A DNA stretch of 64,000 bases from Moraxella atlantae NBRC 14588 (GTDB lineage: Bacteria; Pseudomonadota; Gammaproteobacteria; Pseudomonadales; Moraxellaceae), in NCBI RefSeq assembly GCF_001591265.1, contig NZ_BCUL01000001.1:186001-250000 (forward strand), written 5' to 3'. The notes below the pieces were generated by a model, which was not told the origin of the DNA, did no database searches, and saw only the letters and a program-made list of their open reading frames with translations. Positions 26,609 through 34,984 of the stretch are shown here, one piece after another. Numbering within the stretch: the stretch's first letter is position 1; each line of letters begins with the position of its first letter. The position numbers and the translations under genes are program-made.

Positions 26609-28036
26609 ATGACCAACGCTTATACCCAGCGTCATCAAGACCACCAAGCCCAAGCCCAAACCCACACTGCCAATCTAGAGCGATTGCTAGCTACGGCCAA
26701 TCAGCTGTATCGTGACCGCAGCGTTGTGGTCAGTTTGTTTGACCGTCCTGTTACCAACAGCAATGTGCGCCGCATTGCACAGGCCTATCAGCGTACCCAG
26801 CAGCTAAGCGATGTTGAACTGCAACACGCTTTGCAAGTATTAGACGCGCTCAATGCCAGTGATATCAAAAACAGCCAAGTGGATATCGGGCGTTTGGCAC
26901 AGCGTCTTAGCGAAGGCACAGACGCACAGCAAGTGCTCACAGATGCCCAAGCGCAAGCAGGCACAGGCAGTGATGGCGCAACCGATGTGGTGCTGTATGG
27001 TTTTGGACGTATCGGACGGATTTTGACCCGTTTGATGCTTGAAGATAGCGGACTAAGCCGTGGCTTGAACCTACGCGCGATCGTGGTGCGCAAAAGCCAA
27101 GCCAATGACCTTGTCAAGCGTGTTTCGTTATTAGAGCGTGACTCGGTCCATGGTTGGTTTGATGGCACGGTGATTGCCGATGAGGAAAACCAAGCTATTA
27201 TTGCCAACGGGCAGTACATCCAAGTCATTTATGCCGATGACCCGAGCCAGATTGACTACACGCAATATGGCATCAACAATGCTTTGGTGATTGATAACAC
27301 AGGTAAATGGCGCGATCCAGACGGTCTTGCCAAGCATCTACAAAGCCAAGGCGTTGCCAAAGTGCTTTTGACCGCACCGAGCAAAGGCGACATGAAAAAC
27401 GTCGTATTTGCTGTCAACGACAACGACATCACAGCCGATGACAAATTGATCAGCGCGGCAAGCTGCACCACCAATGCCATCACGCCTGCACTCAAGGTAT
27501 TGCACGACGAGTACGGTGTGCAAGCAGGGCACGTTGAAACCATCCACTCATACACCAATGACCAAAACTTGGTAGACAATTACCACAAAGCTGAGCGTCG
27601 CGGACGTGCTGCAGCAATGAACATGGTTATCACCGAAACAGGTGCTGCCAAAGCTGTTGCCAAAGCCTTGCCTGCGCTTAAAGGCAAATTGACAGGTAAC
27701 TCAATCCGCGTACCAACGCCAAACGTTAGCTTGGCGGTATTGAACGTTACCTTTGACCGTGCGCCTGCCGATGCTGAAACGCTAAATAACTTTATGCGTC
27801 AAATCGCAACCAGCAGCGAGTGGAGCGCGCAAATCGACTACACCGACTCACCCGATGCCGTCTCAACTGACTATATCAGCGCGAAAGAAACCAGTATTTT
27901 TGATGCCAAAGCGACCATCGTCAGCGGCAATCAAGCGCACTTGTACCTGTGGTATGACAATGAAATGGGCTATAGCGCGCAAGTGTTGCGCGTGGCGCAA
28001 AAAATGGCAGGCGTGACCACACCAAAACTGGTCTAA
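26609..28036 (+). CDS. gap: Glyceraldehyde-3-phosphate dehydrogenase, long form with N-terminal extension
   Basis: A 475-residue GAPDH. The first 125 residues are a helical extension absent from classical enzymes (about 330 residues). The NAD-binding motif then begins at LYGFGRIGRILTR, and the catalytic Cys is in SAASCTTNAITP (near residue 290) with the partner His in ETIHSYTNDQNLVDNYH. The C-terminal WYDNEMGYSAQV is diagnostic. Long forms are known in Acinetobacter and Pseudomonas, where they are used mainly for gluconeogenesis. AAGGA lies ten bases before ATG 26609. A good promoter precedes it and a strong terminator follows. Confidence 0.95.
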   Translation: MTNAYTQRHQDHQAQAQTHTANLERLLATANQLYRDRSVVVSLFDRPVTNSNVRRIAQAYQRTQQLSDVELQHALQVLDALNASDIKNSQVDIGRLAQRLSEGTDAQQVLTDAQAQAGTGSDGATDVVLYGFGRIGRILTRLMLEDSGLSRGLNLRAIVVRKSQANDLVKRVSLLERDSVHGWFDGTVIADEENQAIIANGQYIQVIYADDPSQIDYTQYGINNALVIDNTGKWRDPDGLAKHLQSQGVAKVLLTAPSKGDMKNVVFAVNDNDITADDKLISAASCTTNAITPALKVLHDEYGVQAGHVETIHSYTNDQNLVDNYHKAERRGRAAAMNMVITETGAAKAVAKALPALKGKLTGNSIRVPTPNVSLAVLNVTFDRAPADAETLNNFMRQIATSSEWSAQIDYTDSPDAVSTDYISAKETSIFDAKATIVSGNQAHLYLWYDNEMGYSAQVLRVAQKMAGVTTPKLV

Positions 28037-28054
28037 CGTATGCCGTGACTAGAT

Positions 28055-28083
28055 AAAAAAACCCGACGCGTTCGGGTTTTTTT
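28055..28083 (+). terminator. Terminator after gap
   Basis: An 11 bp stem of AAAAAAACCCG (28055-28065) and CGGGTTTTTTT (28073-28083) with a seven-base loop, 19 bp past the gap stop. A U run is built into the stem. Confidence 0.9.
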
Positions 28084-28119
28084 GTGGCAAATCGTTTAAA
28101 TAAACACAAGGATTAAAAA

Positions 28120-28407
28120 ATGCGTGAGGATCAGCAAAACACCGAGTTTACCCCCTTTGCCGATGATGAGGCGAGCCTAAACCTTGGTGAGATGACACTA
28201 GAAAACCAAGGGCAGCAGGTCAATTTGTATGGCAGCGCGACCTTTACCCTTGATCGCCAAAGCCTCACACAGGCGCAACATCTGCATGATTTATTGGGGC
28301 AAATCGTCAGTTATTTACAAGCGCATAACGCGCAAGATTTTGAACGCAAAGATCATCAAGCCTATCAACAAGCTAATATCGATACGGTACGTAATCCATT
28401 TTTATAG
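28120..28407 (+). CDS. Small conserved-looking hypothetical protein, 95 aa
   Basis: A 95-residue acidic cytoplasmic protein with AAGGATT-type ribosome binding sequence before ATG 28120. The middle part reads as a beta-hairpin (GQQVNLYGSATFTLDRQSL) followed by a helix (AQHLHDLLGQIVSYLQAH) and a polar C-terminus. There is no signal peptide, membrane segment or recognisable catalytic motif. It follows the gap terminator, so it is probably transcribed separately. I do not recognise the family. Confidence 0.65.
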   Translation: MREDQQNTEFTPFADDEASLNLGEMTLENQGQQVNLYGSATFTLDRQSLTQAQHLHDLLGQIVSYLQAHNAQDFERKDHQAYQQANIDTVRNPFL

Positions 28408-28436
28408 TTACCAATTCGATAGCCGTAAAGTTGTGG

Positions 28437-29252
28437 TTAAAACTGGTAATTAAACCCAATACGCGTACGGCTGTCCCAACTGCCATCGACCAACGGGCTG
28501 TCTTTTTGCGCATCGCTCATGCGCTCTAAGCCTTCGCTGATGAACACACGCCAACGCGGATTGACGCGGTAGCTGGCACTGATATTGGCAAATGGACGCA
28601 CGCTGCTGTCGGCATCATACGCAGGCAAGCCGCTGCGCGCCGACTCTTTTTGGCTTACACCATAGTAATACTGGTTGTAATCCTCACTGCCCCATAGCAG
28701 ACCGATCTCAGGGTACACTGTCAAACGCTCATCGAGCAGGCGAAAACGGCTCAAATGCGATAGTCTAACGCGCGTACCCTTGCTACGCCCCAAAATATCC
28801 GTCTCAACCTGCGCTTTTAGACCGCCATATGGGGTAATACGCATGTAGCTGGTGCCTGCCAACGCCGACCACTTGCGCTGATCAAGCTTGCGTAGCGCAT
28901 CGTTATTGGCATCATCAGGGTCAAAGCTGCGCCCATCGTACGCCAACGACACGCGCCATTCATTGGCGGCATCCTTGTACGCATATACACCCGCCTCGCT
29001 GCCTTCTAGATACACACGGTTATTGTCATAAAATGCTTGCGGTAGCACGGTAACAGTACTGTCTTTGTCATAGCCTAATTGGTTATAAGACGCGTTAAGC
29101 CCGACGCTTAGCCGCGCGTTGTCATCCACAGGTAGCATATTGTCGCGATTTAGCCAACCTTCGGCATGGGCATTGGCCACGCCAATCACCGCCAAAAAAA
29201 CACCAATTCTGAATTGGCGATACATTGCTTTGTTGAATAACCGTTGCATCAT
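28437..29252 (-). CDS. MipA/OmpV-family outer-membrane protein
   Basis: A 271-residue exported beta-barrel. A signal peptide ends in NAHAEG near residue 32, and the mature chain shows alternating strands (VTVLPQAFYDNNRVYLEGSEAG, RWRVFISEGLERM) and ends in the outer-membrane C-terminal aromatic, FNYQF. MipA/OmpV proteins have been described as scaffolds for MltA-PBP1b interaction, and other members are linked to outer-membrane transport or adhesion. It is convergent with the 95-residue hypothetical and divergent from the zinc-uptake genes, whose Zur box lies about 105 bp upstream. Confidence 0.8.
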   Translation of the reverse strand: MMQRLFNKAMYRQFRIGVFLAVIGVANAHAEGWLNRDNMLPVDDNARLSVGLNASYNQLGYDKDSTVTVLPQAFYDNNRVYLEGSEAGVYAYKDAANEWRVSLAYDGRSFDPDDANNDALRKLDQRKWSALAGTSYMRITPYGGLKAQVETDILGRSKGTRVRLSHLSRFRLLDERLTVYPEIGLLWGSEDYNQYYYGVSQKESARSGLPAYDADSSVRPFANISASYRVNPRWRVFISEGLERMSDAQKDSPLVDGSWDSRTRIGFNYQF

Positions 29253-29357
29253 TGATTTTTTCCGTACGTTTTACCCACAGATGTAAAAGGGTGTCTCAAA
29301 GGCATTGTGCCACAAACTGACGTAACGGCAAAGTAAAGTTTGCGCAAGGTTATTAAA

Positions 29358-29372
29358 TGTTATATTATAACA
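29358..29372. promoter_or_regulatory. Zur box upstream of znuA
   Basis: TGTTATATTATAACA is a perfect 7-1-7 palindrome within AATGTTATATTATAACATAAC, closely matching the gammaproteobacterial Zur operator. It lies about 50 bp before the znuA start codon and could also affect the divergent mipA-like gene. Confidence 0.9.
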
Positions 29373-29419
29373 TAACAATGGTTAGCAGCAGCTTGTGGAT
29401 TGTCAAAAAGGTACAAATA

Positions 29420-30484
29420 ATGCCAAATAGCCTAAGTAAATTTAGCCTCAAATACAGTATAATATCACTGACAAGCAGCATAGTTTTAGCATTGTCTGCT
29501 TGTCAGCCTACCAACCATGCCGATTCTGGCGAGCAGTCCGCTGCCCACACCCAATCTGCTAGCGCAGCAATGACTAAAAACGCGCGTCCCGTTATTTATG
29601 CCTCAACCAATCTGTGGGCAGCAGTGGCACAAGCGGTTGCAGGTGATTCGGCGCAGGTCATCGCTGCCGTGGATAATCCTGCCCAAGACCCACACGGCTA
29701 CCAAGCCAGCGCGCGCGATAAGGCAAACATGCAGCAAGCTGCGGTGGTATTGATGAACGGCGGCGGCTATGATGACTGGGCGCAACAAATCGCCCAATCG
29801 CTTGACCCTGCGCCGCGCGTGCTCAATGCAGTAGCAATCAGCCAGCCGCACGCTAATACATCCCACGTGCAGGAAAATACAGCAACGCATACCCACGATA
29901 CCAGCGATGGTCATTCACATCACCACCATCATGGCGAGCAAAACGAGCACGTATTTTATCAACTGGCAGCTGTGCAGCAAGTGGCAAATGCGATTGCGCA
30001 AGAATTGAGTACTGCCAATCCCACCCAACAAGCCACTTACCAACAAAATGCCGCCGCGTTCAATGCCCAATTAGACCAGTTAAAAATCGAAGCGCGAAAA
30101 ATCGGGCAGGGCAAACATTTACAGGCATTGGCAACCGAACCTGTGGCGGATTTTTTATTGGCAGATATGGGCATTACCAATGTCACACCGCCTGAATTTA
30201 TCAATCAACTGGCAAATGATGAAGGCGTATCGGTCAAGGCATTGCACACCGCTGAGCAGCTCTTGGCACAACAACAAGTCGATATACTGGTACTGAATGC
30301 ACAAACCGAAGACCCTGCCAGCCGCGCCCTGCGCAAAATGGCTGAAAACATGCATATCCCTGTGGTCACAGTATATGAAACCTTACCGACAGATACGACA
30401 AATTACATCGATTTTATGCGCGCTACCATCGAGCGATTTGCCGCTGCCAGCCAAGAAACACCCAAAACGCGTGCTGATCACTGA
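29420..30484 (+). CDS. znuA: Zinc ABC transporter substrate-binding lipoprotein (ZnuA-like)
   Basis: About 354 residues from ATG 29420, chosen because AAGG lies eight bases upstream and because the chain then starts with a lipoprotein signal ending LALSAC. The mature protein is a cluster A-I metal-binding protein, with QDPHGYQAS near residue 90 and a long His/Asp-rich loop at about 150-175 that is typical of zinc binders. The third-ligand region reads ATEPVADFLLADMG rather than the canonical HDAWGY of ZnuA, placing it in the variant group of metal SBPs. The Zur box, znuC and znuB support zinc. The start codons contain one copy of AAATAGCCTAAG (29425-29436). Confidence 0.87.
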   Translation: MPNSLSKFSLKYSIISLTSSIVLALSACQPTNHADSGEQSAAHTQSASAAMTKNARPVIYASTNLWAAVAQAVAGDSAQVIAAVDNPAQDPHGYQASARDKANMQQAAVVLMNGGGYDDWAQQIAQSLDPAPRVLNAVAISQPHANTSHVQENTATHTHDTSDGHSHHHHHGEQNEHVFYQLAAVQQVANAIAQELSTANPTQQATYQQNAAAFNAQLDQLKIEARKIGQGKHLQALATEPVADFLLADMGITNVTPPEFINQLANDEGVSVKALHTAEQLLAQQQVDILVLNAQTEDPASRALRKMAENMHIPVVTVYETLPTDTTNYIDFMRATIERFAAASQETPKTRADH

Positions 30485-30487
30485 TTG

Positions 30488-31270
30488 ATGAACATGCCAA
30501 CACCAACGCTACCCACCACACTGGATTTTGCTTGTCAGCCAACGACGTCATCTACCGCGCCGCGCGACGTTTTGCGTCTCACCGATGCCAGTATGTGCTT
30601 TGGTGAGCGCACGCTGTGGCAGGGGGTGAGCTTTGAGGTCAAATCCAGCGAATTTGTCGCTTTAATAGGGGCAAATGGTGCAGGTAAAACCACGTTATTA
30701 CAAAGCGTGTTAGGCTTGCGGCCTTTGAGTCACGGGCAGGTGTGGCTTGCCCGCGATGCCCGTATCGGCTATGTGCCGCAGCTGAAAAATTTTGACCCAC
30801 GCCTGCCGATTCGGGGACGTGACTTGGTGCAGCTTGGGCTAGATGGCGGTAACTTATTGTTTGGTTGGTTGAGTCTAACATCCCGTGGTTCAAAACCTGC
30901 CCGACGCTGGTGGTCAGCCAAACAAAAACAGCGTTTGGTGGATAAAGCTATTGCCGAGGTCAATGGGCAAGCGTTTTGTCATGCGCCGCTGCATTTGATG
31001 TCAGGCGGTGAGCAGCAGCGTATGCGCATTGCACAAGCTTTGGTCAATGACCCCGATTTGCTGTTGATGGATGAACCGCTACTTAGCCTTGATGTGACAA
31101 GCCAGCAGATCGTCTGTGATATTTTGGCGCATCGCAAGGCTGTGCACCAAACGGCGGTCTTGATGGTCAGCCATGAGCGTGAAATCATCGCACCATTGGT
31201 TGATCAGGTGGTGTATTTGTCCAGTCATACCACACAAGTTGGCGGCCGCAAGCTGTTATCTCAGCTTTAA
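30488..31270 (+). CDS. znuC: Zinc ABC transporter ATP-binding protein
   Basis: About 260 residues. Walker A is GANGAGKTTLL (near residue 60), the signature LMSGGEQQRMRIAQAL, Walker B LLLMDEPLLSL and the switch His in VSHERE. It energises zinc import with ZnuB at the inner membrane. ATG 30488 starts three bases after the znuA stop, so the two are co-transcribed. An N-terminal extension of about 25 polar residues precedes the ATPase core. The ATPase lacks the zinc-sensing C-terminal extension of E. coli ZnuC. Confidence 0.93.
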   Translation: MNMPTPTLPTTLDFACQPTTSSTAPRDVLRLTDASMCFGERTLWQGVSFEVKSSEFVALIGANGAGKTTLLQSVLGLRPLSHGQVWLARDARIGYVPQLKNFDPRLPIRGRDLVQLGLDGGNLLFGWLSLTSRGSKPARRWWSAKQKQRLVDKAIAEVNGQAFCHAPLHLMSGGEQQRMRIAQALVNDPDLLLMDEPLLSLDVTSQQIVCDILAHRKAVHQTAVLMVSHEREIIAPLVDQVVYLSSHTTQVGGRKLLSQL

Positions 31271-31391
31271 CTGAGCGTAAAACTTACCAATATCTAAGCC
31301 GATTTTTGCTAAAATACATCGTTTTAAGTGTTAGGCTTACTGTATTGCCATCATCGCCCTTATTAGCCGCTATCTAAAAACGTTGAACCGT

Positions 31392-32249
31392 ATGTCCTTG
31401 ATTGATACCTTACACGCCATCATCAATTTTAATGGCTTTTTTGAGCTATTGCCGTTGGTGCAATCATCGCTGCTGGCGGCATTGATCTTAGGCACGCTGG
31501 CAGGGCTGATTGGTCCGATTATTCAGGCGCGTGATATGGCGTTTGCCGTGCACGGTACGGCAGAATTGTCGTTTGCAGGCGCGGCGTGTGCCTTGTGGCT
31601 TGGCACTTCGGTAACATGGGGGGCAATTATCGGTTCACTGGTGGCAGGGGCGGCATTGGCACTGATGGGGCTAGATGGCAAAAATCGCAATGCGGTGATT
31701 GGTATTGTGTTGCCGTTTGGGCTAGGGCTTGGCGTGTTGTTTTTGTCGCTGTATCAAGGGCGGGCGGCCAATAAATTTGGGCTTTTAACGGGGCAAATTG
31801 TTGCCGTCACACCAACCGAGATCCAAACCTTGCTGGTGGTAGCGGCAGTGGTTTGGGTGGTGATGGCGCTGTTTGGGCAACGTATGTTGTTTGCTGCGCT
31901 TGATCCGCAGATTGCACAGGCGCGGCATATCAGTTTGCGCGCAATGTCGCTGTTGTTTATGCTGATGCTCAGCCTTGTGGTGGCGGTCAGCGTGCAGTTT
32001 GTTGGCGCGTTGTTGTTGCTGTCGCTACTGATTACCCCAACGGCGGCGGCAAGTTTGGTCACCGCAAAGCCGCTGTGGCTGTATGTGTTATCGATGGTAT
32101 TTGCCAGTATCGCTGCAGTAGGTGGAATTTTGTTGTCGTTGTCACCAGGCTTGCCCGTATCGCCTTATATCACGACGCTGTCGTTTGGCATCTATCTGCT
32201 GTGTTGGCTGGTGGCAAAATTGCGCCATCAGCCGCTTAGTCGAGTGTGA
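31392..32249 (+). CDS. znuB: Zinc ABC transporter permease
   Basis: About 285 residues with eight to nine hydrophobic segments of the ABC-3 permease family (for example LVQSSLLAALILGTLAGLIG, VVAVSVQFVGALLLLSLLI). Family landmarks include the ARDMAFAVHGTAELSFAGAA loop near the first third and LLITPTAAASLV in the second half. ATG 31392 is used; an in-frame TTG lies at 31383. Unlike most znuCB pairs, about 120 bp separate it from znuC, with AT-rich sequence that could hold a second promoter. Confidence 0.9.
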   Translation: MSLIDTLHAIINFNGFFELLPLVQSSLLAALILGTLAGLIGPIIQARDMAFAVHGTAELSFAGAACALWLGTSVTWGAIIGSLVAGAALALMGLDGKNRNAVIGIVLPFGLGLGVLFLSLYQGRAANKFGLLTGQIVAVTPTEIQTLLVVAAVVWVVMALFGQRMLFAALDPQIAQARHISLRAMSLLFMLMLSLVVAVSVQFVGALLLLSLLITPTAAASLVTAKPLWLYVLSMVFASIAAVGGILLSLSPGLPVSPYITTLSFGIYLLCWLVAKLRHQPLSRV

Positions 32250-32287
32250 TGGCGTTGGCTGCTGCATACTGCCTAAATGTAGCAACA

Positions 32288-33319
32288 TCATGGCTTATCG
32301 GACAAGATCACTTGTGGCGCGACTGCATCAAGATCAATGGCTTTGAGCTTAGGGTATTGTTTTTTGCAAAAATTTGGGTCAAGGCGGCACATTGCTGCTT
32401 GCAGTTCATCGAGCCGTGCATCCGACTGGTGGATGTGCTCAAGCAGCTTTAAAAACGTTTGAATAATCGGATCAGGCGAGTTGGGATCTACGCCATACTG
32501 GTGAAAAATGGCATGGCGTTCCGCCTCTACCGCTGTGTGATTGGCGGTTTGGGGGGCAGGTTTAGCGCCGTTTGACTGATCGATTGAATCTGTGGGCTGA
32601 TTGGTGGGCAAATTTACCGCGCGTAGGTCATTTTTCGTGGGGTGGGCGGCTTGTTTTTCATGCGCAGGGTCAGTCAGTGGTGGGGCAGAATTAACGGCAG
32701 GCTCGGGGATGGCACTGTTATTGGCAAGGCTATCAAGCCCTGCTTTTTGTGCCAAATTTTTGTCCAAAATCATCCGCGCCGCACTACCGACCATCGTCGC
32801 ACCTTCAGGCACTTCTTTGACCACCACCGCGTTTGAGCCGATTTTGGCGTATTTACCGACTGTAAAACCGCCCAAAACCTTGGCACCTGCGCCTACCACC
32901 ACGCCGTCTTGCAGCGTTGGGTGGCGTTTGCCTTCGTTGAGCGACACGCCGCCTAAGGTGACGCCGTGATATAGCGTGACATCATCGCCAATTTCAGCGG
33001 TTTCGCCAATTACCACACCCATGCCATGGTCGATAAAAAACCGCCGCCCGATTTTTGCTGCTGGATGAATCTCGATGCCTGTCAAAAACCGATTACCAAA
33101 AGACACCATGCGTGCCGCGCCTTTTAAATCGCGCTGCCACATGCCATGCGCCACGCGGTGCAACAGCAGGGCATGCACACCTGGATAGGTTAAAAGCACT
33201 TCGAGTGTATTACGCGCCGCAGGGTCGCGATCAAATACCGCTTGCACATCTTCTTGCAGTTCACGGCGAATTAGCAACCAACGATGGCGCAAGCGGCGGG
33301 CACGGTTTAGCATAAACAT
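32288..33319 (-). CDS. cysE: Serine O-acetyltransferase CysE/EpsC with C-terminal extension
   Basis: About 343 residues; classical enzymes have 170-275. Residues 1-180 form the core: an N-terminal helical part ([18 protein letters not shown]) then the left-handed beta helix with [26 protein letters not shown], catalytic-site [10 protein letters not shown] and GKRHPTL. It acetylates serine for cysteine synthesis in the cytoplasm. The remaining 160 residues are a Pro/Ala/Asn-rich linker and a short helical end ([25 protein letters not shown]) of unknown role. The start is uncertain between ATG 33319 and 33313. Confidence 0.9.
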   Translation of the reverse strand: MFMLNRARRLRHRWLLIRRELQEDVQAVFDRDPAARNTLEVLLTYPGVHALLLHRVAHGMWQRDLKGAARMVSFGNRFLTGIEIHPAAKIGRRFFIDHGMGVVIGETAEIGDDVTLYHGVTLGGVSLNEGKRHPTLQDGVVVGAGAKVLGGFTVGKYAKIGSNAVVVKEVPEGATMVGSAARMILDKNLAQKAGLDSLANNSAIPEPAVNSAPPLTDPAHEKQAAHPTKNDLRAVNLPTNQPTDSIDQSNGAKPAPQTANHTAVEAERHAIFHQYGVDPNSPDPIIQTFLKLLEHIHQSDARLDELQAAMCRLDPNFCKKQYPKLKAIDLDAVAPQVILSDKP

Positions 33320-33350
33320 CTCACAGATAAACCACAATCAAAACGACAAT

Positions 33351-33382
33351 CAAACAAGCGTGTATCATAACACGCTTGTTTG
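33351..33382 (-). terminator. Terminator-like 13 bp hairpin between trmJ and cysE
   Basis: CAAACAAGCGTGT (33351-33363) pairs perfectly with ACACGCTTGTTTG (33370-33382) around a six-base loop. It lies 63 bp past the trmJ stop on the minus strand. The following U run is weak, so it may attenuate as well as terminate. Confidence 0.65.
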
Positions 33383-33445
33383 GCTTTGGGTATGCCAAGC
33401 AAGCTTTTTACGCGGTTAAGCTTTGGCGGCGAGACGCTGTTAGGA

Positions 33446-34261
33446 TCAGTTTTTGGTTAGTTTTGCCAACAACGCTTGTAATAACTGATACTCTTTTTGG
33501 TCAAGCTGCAGCCGCCCAAATAAACGATTGACGCGCTGTGGCATGTGTTTGGACTGCTCGGGTTGGTACAAATCTAGGCTTTGTAATACTGTCAAAAATT
33601 GCTGCTCAAGCGCGATTTGCTCATGTTGGCTAACCGCAGGCGCGTCCCAATGCTGGCGCAAAATCACATCAAGCGTATTGGCATTAGCAGGATTTAATGC
33701 ATCTGCCATAGCAAACGCTGCCAACGCGTGGGCGTACAGGGTGCTAGCGATCACCTGCACCGCGGCTGCCACATTCAGCACAGGATAGGCAGGATTGGCA
33801 GGAATTTGCACGTGATAATCTGCCAACATCAGCTCTTGGTTGGTCAAGCCGCGATCCTCACGCCCAAACACGAGAGCTACTGTTGGCGTGTGATTTTGCG
33901 CCGACTGTTTACGGTGGTAATCAAGCAAAAAATCCGCTGCTTGTTGAGGGGTAATCACAGGCTTTGGCATATGACGGACACGGCTACTGGTCGCCAATAC
34001 CCACGTGCAATCTGCTACCGCGGTTGCCAAATCATCAACGATCTGGGCGTTATGTAGCACCTCCGTTGAACCAGCAGCATTGGCAAATGCAGTATCATCA
34101 AGCGCGTATTTGGGGGCAACGAGCGTCAAATGGCGCAGCCCCATCGTGTGCATGGCGCGTGCTGCTGCGCCAATATTGGCAGGTAAGGTCGTATTAACCA
34201 TAACCACGCGGATCGTGGCTAAAAAATTGTCTAGAGCATTGCTTGGGGTGGTGTCGGTCAT
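33446..34261 (-). CDS. trmJ: tRNA (cytidine/uridine-2'-O-)-methyltransferase TrmJ
   Basis: About 271 residues, a SPOUT-family enzyme that 2'-O-methylates position 32 of tRNAs. The N-terminal domain has VMVNTTLPANIGAAARAMHTMG (about 15-36) and the knot region VALVFGREDRGLTNQEL with IPANPAYPVLNVAAAVQV, the SAM-binding trefoil signature. The C-terminal helical domain with RRLF-like RVNRLFGRLQLDQKEYQLL is typical of TrmJ. The start is ATG 34261; the upstream frame is not used because it reads into non-coding AT-rich DNA. Confidence 0.94.
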   Translation of the reverse strand: MTDTTPSNALDNFLATIRVVMVNTTLPANIGAAARAMHTMGLRHLTLVAPKYALDDTAFANAAGSTEVLHNAQIVDDLATAVADCTWVLATSSRVRHMPKPVITPQQAADFLLDYHRKQSAQNHTPTVALVFGREDRGLTNQELMLADYHVQIPANPAYPVLNVAAAVQVIASTLYAHALAAFAMADALNPANANTLDVILRQHWDAPAVSQHEQIALEQQFLTVLQSLDLYQPEQSKHMPQRVNRLFGRLQLDQKEYQLLQALLAKLTKN

Positions 34262-34375
34262 TGGATAAATGAGGCGTAGCAAAAAATTGACTATTGTGGC
34301 AAATTTTATGCAACTTGCAAAGAGGTTCAAGTGGTTGATGTTTGTAAACCACCAATGCAATTTAAGCGGCTAACA

Positions 34376-34774
34376 TTAAGACGCCAAAACCGCCAATAAC
34401 TGTGCCCGTACTTGCTGTGCCTGTGCAATCATTGTGTCTAATGTACCATCAGATTCGCCAATATGGCCTGATTGGCACAGCACCTGCATGGCATGGCACT
34501 GCTTGGCAAGTGTATTTGCGCCCAAGTTTAAGCTTGCGCCTTTTAGACGGTGCGCGATATCGTAACCTACTGTGTTATTATTAGTAGCTTTCGCTGAGCG
34601 CAAATCATCGATTCCTTGCTGCAAATCTGCCAAAAAATTGTGCATCATTGGGCTAAAGTCTTCTGCCAATAGATCTTGCAGTTCAGCAAGCATATTGGCA
34701 TCAATAGCACTGGGTGGGGGGATTTGGATATTTTGGTTTGACGTGTCAATACCGCTTGGTCGGTTGGTTAACAT
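34376..34774 (-). CDS. Orphan histidine phosphotransfer (HPt) protein
   Basis: A 132-residue, mostly helical protein with the HPt motif IAHRLKGASLNLGA, placing the phospho-acceptor at His75. It shows no other domain. HPt proteins carry phosphoryl groups between a receiver of a hybrid kinase and a final response regulator. No kinase or regulator is adjacent; the only kinase in the window (6620-8464) has no HPt domain and a degenerate receiver. A short Pro-rich N-terminal segment precedes the four-helix bundle. Confidence 0.85.
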   Translation of the reverse strand: MLTNRPSGIDTSNQNIQIPPPSAIDANMLAELQDLLAEDFSPMMHNFLADLQQGIDDLRSAKATNNNTVGYDIAHRLKGASLNLGANTLAKQCHAMQVLCQSGHIGESDGTLDTMIAQAQQVRAQLLAVLAS

Positions 34775-34984
34775 AGATTGTCCATGATTGAATAAGCGTT
34801 GCGCCGCTTTGTATTTGGCGTTATATTACAGCGTTTGGGTTTTACCCGTTTGGGCGTTGCCAACGGCTTGGTTAAAACTTAAATTCTTATGCGCTAGTCA
34901 TCATGCGTTAAACCATGACGTTTTACCAGTTTTATTAGCCAAATGTTACCAACTTTTGCTGAAATTTAAAGAAAATCACCAACA

